Origin: CAYZPE01 sp046050145
GTDB lineage: Bacteria; Patescibacteriota; Minisyncoccia; Phycocordibacterales; CAYZPE01
DNA length: 29,855 bases
Reading direction: 5' to 3'
Assembly (NCBI GenBank): GCA_046050145.1
Contig: JBJOQC010000004.1
Coordinates: forward strand, 1 to 29,855
Position numbers and translations under genes: made by a program. The notes beneath the pieces were generated by a model that did no database searches, was not told where the DNA came from, and worked only from the letters and a program-made list of their open reading frames with translations. Below are positions 27,255 to 29,855 of the stretch, in pieces (position 1 is the first letter of the stretch; each line of letters opens with the position of its first letter).

Positions 27255-29074
27255 TATGGAGTTGGTATAAGAAGAACATCTTGTTTTTTCCACAAAGCAT
27301 CCATGGTTATAGTTATTTGTTGAGTATCATATCCAGCCCGAGAAAGCTCAAGAGTGTAATCACCACTACTTAAACCTTGAAAAGCAACCTGCCCTGGAGG
27401 TATACATGCAGAAGTATAAGTAATTGCTACATCAGAAACTTGAGGACTTACAGAGTCATCCTCAGTACTTAAAAGTAATTTGTACTTCATATAACGGTCA
27501 TTGTTATGAAAACTTCCTATGTTTAGATCTGAAAGCGTGTAGTAAGTACCAGCGGTTCCATCAGGACCCTTAAAATCCCATGTTGTTGTTGCAGCATCAT
27601 TTCCTGAAGCAAGTTGGATCCTTACACTATTAGAACCTGCAAGCGGTGGCTGATCTTGAGGAGAGATAGAAATATTATAAAATGTACTTACAGAACCAGT
27701 ATCAAGCACGGAAGACTCGAGATATCCTGCTGAAGTATATGAACCAAAATTTTCTGTAAGTATCACGTCTCCAACCAGAGTAGTTGTATCAAGCCCCCCA
27801 TCCCCTATCCAATATTCACTTGTATTTGTATAGAGTTGCTGACCTCCACCACCAGACCAATCCGTTTGGTTTACAAAGCCTCTTCCTGTAGTAAGAGTTT
27901 CACTAAAACCTGCTTTACTCAACTCTACAGAAACATCCGCAACAGGAAGGAGCACTCCATTATCTTTTACCGTCACAAGAAGAGTCCGAGGATCTTTTGG
28001 AGCAACGATAATCTGTGCATCAAAAACCGAATCAGGATTTAAGCTTAAAGGAAGCAAGGGATTAGTACCAATAAGATCATAATCTGCATCAGTCATAATC
28101 AAATCATATGAGTCCCATTCCATACCCTGGAGAGGGAGCAGACCACTATTGTTTGTTTCGAAAGACTCTTCAAACTTCAACACATCAGGCTCCGAACCAA
28201 TAAGCTTTGAACCAGAAAGATCAAAACTTACTTGCGGAACAGCATTACAATTCATAGTGCGAGAAGAAAAATTGAATGTACTTGTTTTATCGATCGCAAA
28301 ACTTGTTTGTGTCACCTGCTGAAGCACTACGGTTGAATGAGGCTTGGCTGGATTTGGATTAGCAACTGTTGGAGGCAACGTATAGTCTGACGAATATCCA
28401 TCCTTTGTAACATGTATTTCATACGACACATTTGCAGGTGGAACATCTACAATCTGGAGCATACCCTGACTATTTGTTGTTTCATTTATAGACACAGCTG
28501 GAACAAGTACATTGTTTTCAATATGCACAGACGCACCTTGTATAGCCACACCGTTTGCATCAAACACACGGACAAACAAAGCCCCATTTGTTGAAGCTGT
28601 TTCTAGATTTTTTGGAGCAACCACCGAAGTAAAAGATGTGGGATTAAAATTTGTACACGTAGCACATGAAATTATAAATTCTACGAGCTTATTATCAGCA
28701 GGAGAAAGATCATTTGGGTCTCCTCCTATGGTTCCATCGAAAGGCTGGTCTATATTTCGAACTGTTGCGGTGACTGTGAAATTGTGTGTGTCTCGAGTAA
28801 GATTTTGTGTATAAGGAATAACTCCGGAAGGCAAACCACCTGATATACCCACATCTGAGTAAGGCATGTTACGTACAATTTCAAACTGCTCATTTGCAAG
28901 ATTTGACGCAGCAAGTTTTATGCGAGAAAGCTGAACTGCCTTGAGCAGACCTATATACGCCTGATATGCCGAAAGAGAAATAATAATAAAAACAGAAACA
29001 GCCACAAGTGTTTCTACAAGGGTAAAACCCTTGTTGTTTCTTTTTTTATTTTTTAGAAAATAAGATTTAAACAT
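27254..29074 (-). CDS. Large prepilin with carboxypeptidase-regulatory-like domains
   Basis: 606 residues, far longer than a typical pilin. Residues 1-45 are a basic leader and prepilin motif (NNKG16|FTLVETLVAVSVF) with the hydrophobic helix. Behind it are at least two beta-sandwich regions that look like carboxypeptidase-regulatory/PEGA domains: about 170-235 (FVRVFDANGVAIQGASVHIE) and about 360-400 (LLVTVKDNGVLLPVADVSVE). A C-terminal third copy ends the protein (SSGDYTLELSRAGYDTQQIT). A Cys pair (SCATC) occurs near 137-141. It could be a surface-displayed adhesive minor pilin; that is inference. The start at 29074 has no Shine-Dalgarno site and lies directly after the stem-nested element. 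Confidence 0.82.
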   Translation of the reverse strand: MFKSYFLKNKKRNNKGFTLVETLVAVSVFIIISLSAYQAYIGLLKAVQLSRIKLAASNLANEQFEIVRNMPYSDVGISGGLPSGVIPYTQNLTRDTHNFTVTATVRNIDQPFDGTIGGDPNDLSPADNKLVEFIISCATCTNFNPTSFTSVVAPKNLETASTNGALFVRVFDANGVAIQGASVHIENNVLVPAVSINETTNSQGMLQIVDVPPANVSYEIHVTKDGYSSDYTLPPTVANPNPAKPHSTVVLQQVTQTSFAIDKTSTFNFSSRTMNCNAVPQVSFDLSGSKLIGSEPDVLKFEESFETNNSGLLPLQGMEWDSYDLIMTDADYDLIGTNPLLPLSLNPDSVFDAQIIVAPKDPRTLLVTVKDNGVLLPVADVSVELSKAGFSETLTTGRGFVNQTDWSGGGGQQLYTNTSEYWIGDGGLDTTTLVGDVILTENFGSYTSAGYLESSVLDTGSVSTFYNISISPQDQPPLAGSNSVRIQLASGNDAATTTWDFKGPDGTAGTYYTLSDLNIGSFHNNDRYMKYKLLLSTEDDSVSPQVSDVAITYTSACIPPGQVAFQGLSSGDYTLELSRAGYDTQQITITMDALWKKQDVLLIPTP

Positions 29075-29079
29075 ACTTT

Positions 29080-29214
29080 ATAAAATCTATGATTTTGGAT
29101 GTAGTTCAAGAAACGAGGTCGATTTGCGACCGAGCTGTACTAATAGTACAGCGAGAGAGCAAATCAACGAAGTGACGAAGTGACGAAGAAATACGCCAAA
29201 ATCACAGATTTTAT
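29080..29214 (-). other. Stem-nested element between pilC and the large prepilin (copy 2)
   Basis: An outer 19-bp inverted repeat with one mismatch (29080-29098 with 29196-29214) begins at the pilC stop codon (29213-29211) and ends five bases before the prepilin ATG. Inside are an apical stem GCTGTACT/AGTACAGC and a second stem GATTTGC/GCAAATC. On the minus strand CTTCGTT stands before the second stem, GGTC follows the apical stem and CATCC precedes the closing arm, as in the element at 12422-12547. A GACGAAGT-type unit is repeated three times near 29166-29188. Confidence 0.65.
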
Positions 29215-29855
29215 TGGATTGCATCTACAAGAGAATAAGTTGGCGCAAGCATCGAGATAGCGAAGAAACCAACCCCAATACCGATAAAAACCATCATGAA
29301 TGGTTCGATAATCGTCGACATGTCTTTTGTCTTTTGTTCAACCTCATTTTCATAAAAGACTGCCATGTTTAAAAGCATTTCAGACAGCTTTCCAGTCTCC
29401 TCTCCCACATGCATCATCTCAGCAACTAAAATTGGATACAATTTTTCATACTTTGAAAAAACATCAGATATTTGAATACCTTTCTTGACCGCCTCTTCTG
29501 CTTCAAGAAGTACTGATTTGTAGTATGAGTTTTGTAAAACATCCCCAGTAATACCAAGAGCGACTACCACATCGACACCAGACGAGAGGAGAGATGAGAG
29601 AGTACGAGCAGTGCGAGCTGAGTTTACCTGCTTTGCAATACCTCCAACTACAGGAATATAGAATATAAACCCATCAAGAAACCTCTTCCCTATCTTAGAC
29701 TTTAATCCAACAATTAAAGTAGTTATACCAACAACAAAACCAATAAGTACCAAAACAATATTATTTCGAAGCAAATCACTTACAAAAATAACAGCTCGAG
29801 TAGAAAGAGGAAGTTCTACTCCCAAACCTTTAAATGTCTCGGTAAGGGTTGGAAC
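29211..29855 (-). CDS. pilC: Type II/IV secretion platform protein PilC (partial, N-terminus beyond window)
   Basis: 214 residues are visible and the frame is open to the right edge, so the N-terminal part is missing. PilC/GspF is the polytopic inner-membrane platform of type IV pili. The second T2SSF domain is seen: a hydrophobic segment (NNIVLVLIGFVVGITTLIVG), then ARTARTLSSLLSSGVDVVVAL, the MHVGEETGKLSEML signature, and the C-terminal membrane helix starting IIEPFMMVFIGIGVGFFAIS. It heads the visible part of the pilus operon. The stop codon is part of the stem-nested element that follows. Confidence 0.93.
   Translation of the reverse strand, partial: VPTLTETFKGLGVELPLSTRAVIFVSDLLRNNIVLVLIGFVVGITTLIVGLKSKIGKRFLDGFIFYIPVVGGIAKQVNSARTARTLSSLLSSGVDVVVALGITGDVLQNSYYKSVLLEAEEAVKKGIQISDVFSKYEKLYPILVAEMMHVGEETGKLSEMLLNMAVFYENEVEQKTKDMSTIIEPFMMVFIGIGVGFFAISMLAPTYSLVDAIQ

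Noticed and set aside
1..29855. CRISPR array, tRNA or rRNA genes, insertion sequences, phage genes
   Set aside because: I saw no regularly spaced repeats with unique spacers, no cloverleaf-like segments, no transposase or integrase motifs. The tandem tracts at 20249-20327 have no spacers.

Overview
The window reads as a chromosomal segment from a Candidate Phyla Radiation bacterium (Patescibacteria), most likely of the Parcubacteria type. The support is AT-rich DNA, a compact gene set dominated by translation genes, ribosomal proteins with unusual tails, a ComEC protein split into two genes, a Parcubacteria-style prepilin cluster, glycolysis represented here by tpiA and pgk only, and several very small proteins with no recognisable family. 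TGA is used as a stop (at 15001, 22963 and 22522), so the genetic code is standard and not that of Gracilibacteria/SR1. This assignment is inferred from gene content, not from a tree.

Region 1 (1-9361, minus strand) is the S10/spc ribosomal block plus tuf, in the order tuf, rpsJ, rplC, rplD, rplW, rplB, rpsS, rplV, rpsC, rplP, rpmC, rpsQ, rplN, rplX, rplE. It is cut into separate transcription units. Sigma-70-like promoters (four with the -35 hexamer TTGACT) sit before tuf, rplC, the gene between rplB and rpsS, rpsS, and the gene that leaves the window at its left edge. Between rplB and rpsS lies an independent gene for a free-standing Clp N-terminal domain. The tuf leader carries a 42-bp perfect palindrome flanked by other hairpins.

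Region 2 (9380-14490) holds two small hypothetical genes, then fusA, rpsG and rpsL (str operon), a site-2 protease (M50) and, divergently, rpmB. Region 3 (14519-16967) has two small unknown genes, the metallo-beta-lactamase half of ComEC and a GNAT-like (autoinducer-synthase/FeeM-like) acyltransferase. Region 4 (17266-22503) has an Fe/Mn superoxide dismutase, the ComEC channel half, RNase HI with a C-terminal hybrid-binding domain, RecJ and a divergent HIT protein. Region 5 (22522-25170) has an operon of three tiny membrane proteins, then pgk and tpiA. Region 6 (25213-29855) is a type IV pilus/pseudopilus operon: pilC (cut by the edge), two prepilins and a PilX-like protein.

Three non-coding signals look most worth following. 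(i) Degenerate heptamer arrays (TAGCTTT-like) occur at six loci. At four of them the first TAG is the gene's own stop codon, and the 7-nt period puts further stops in other frames. (ii) Two large stem-nested elements (12422-12547 and 29080-29214) share architecture but not stem sequence, and each starts at the stop codon of the preceding gene. (iii) Translation initiation is split: ribosomal and other core genes lack Shine-Dalgarno sites and some appear leaderless, whereas the isolated small or accessory genes have strong ones.
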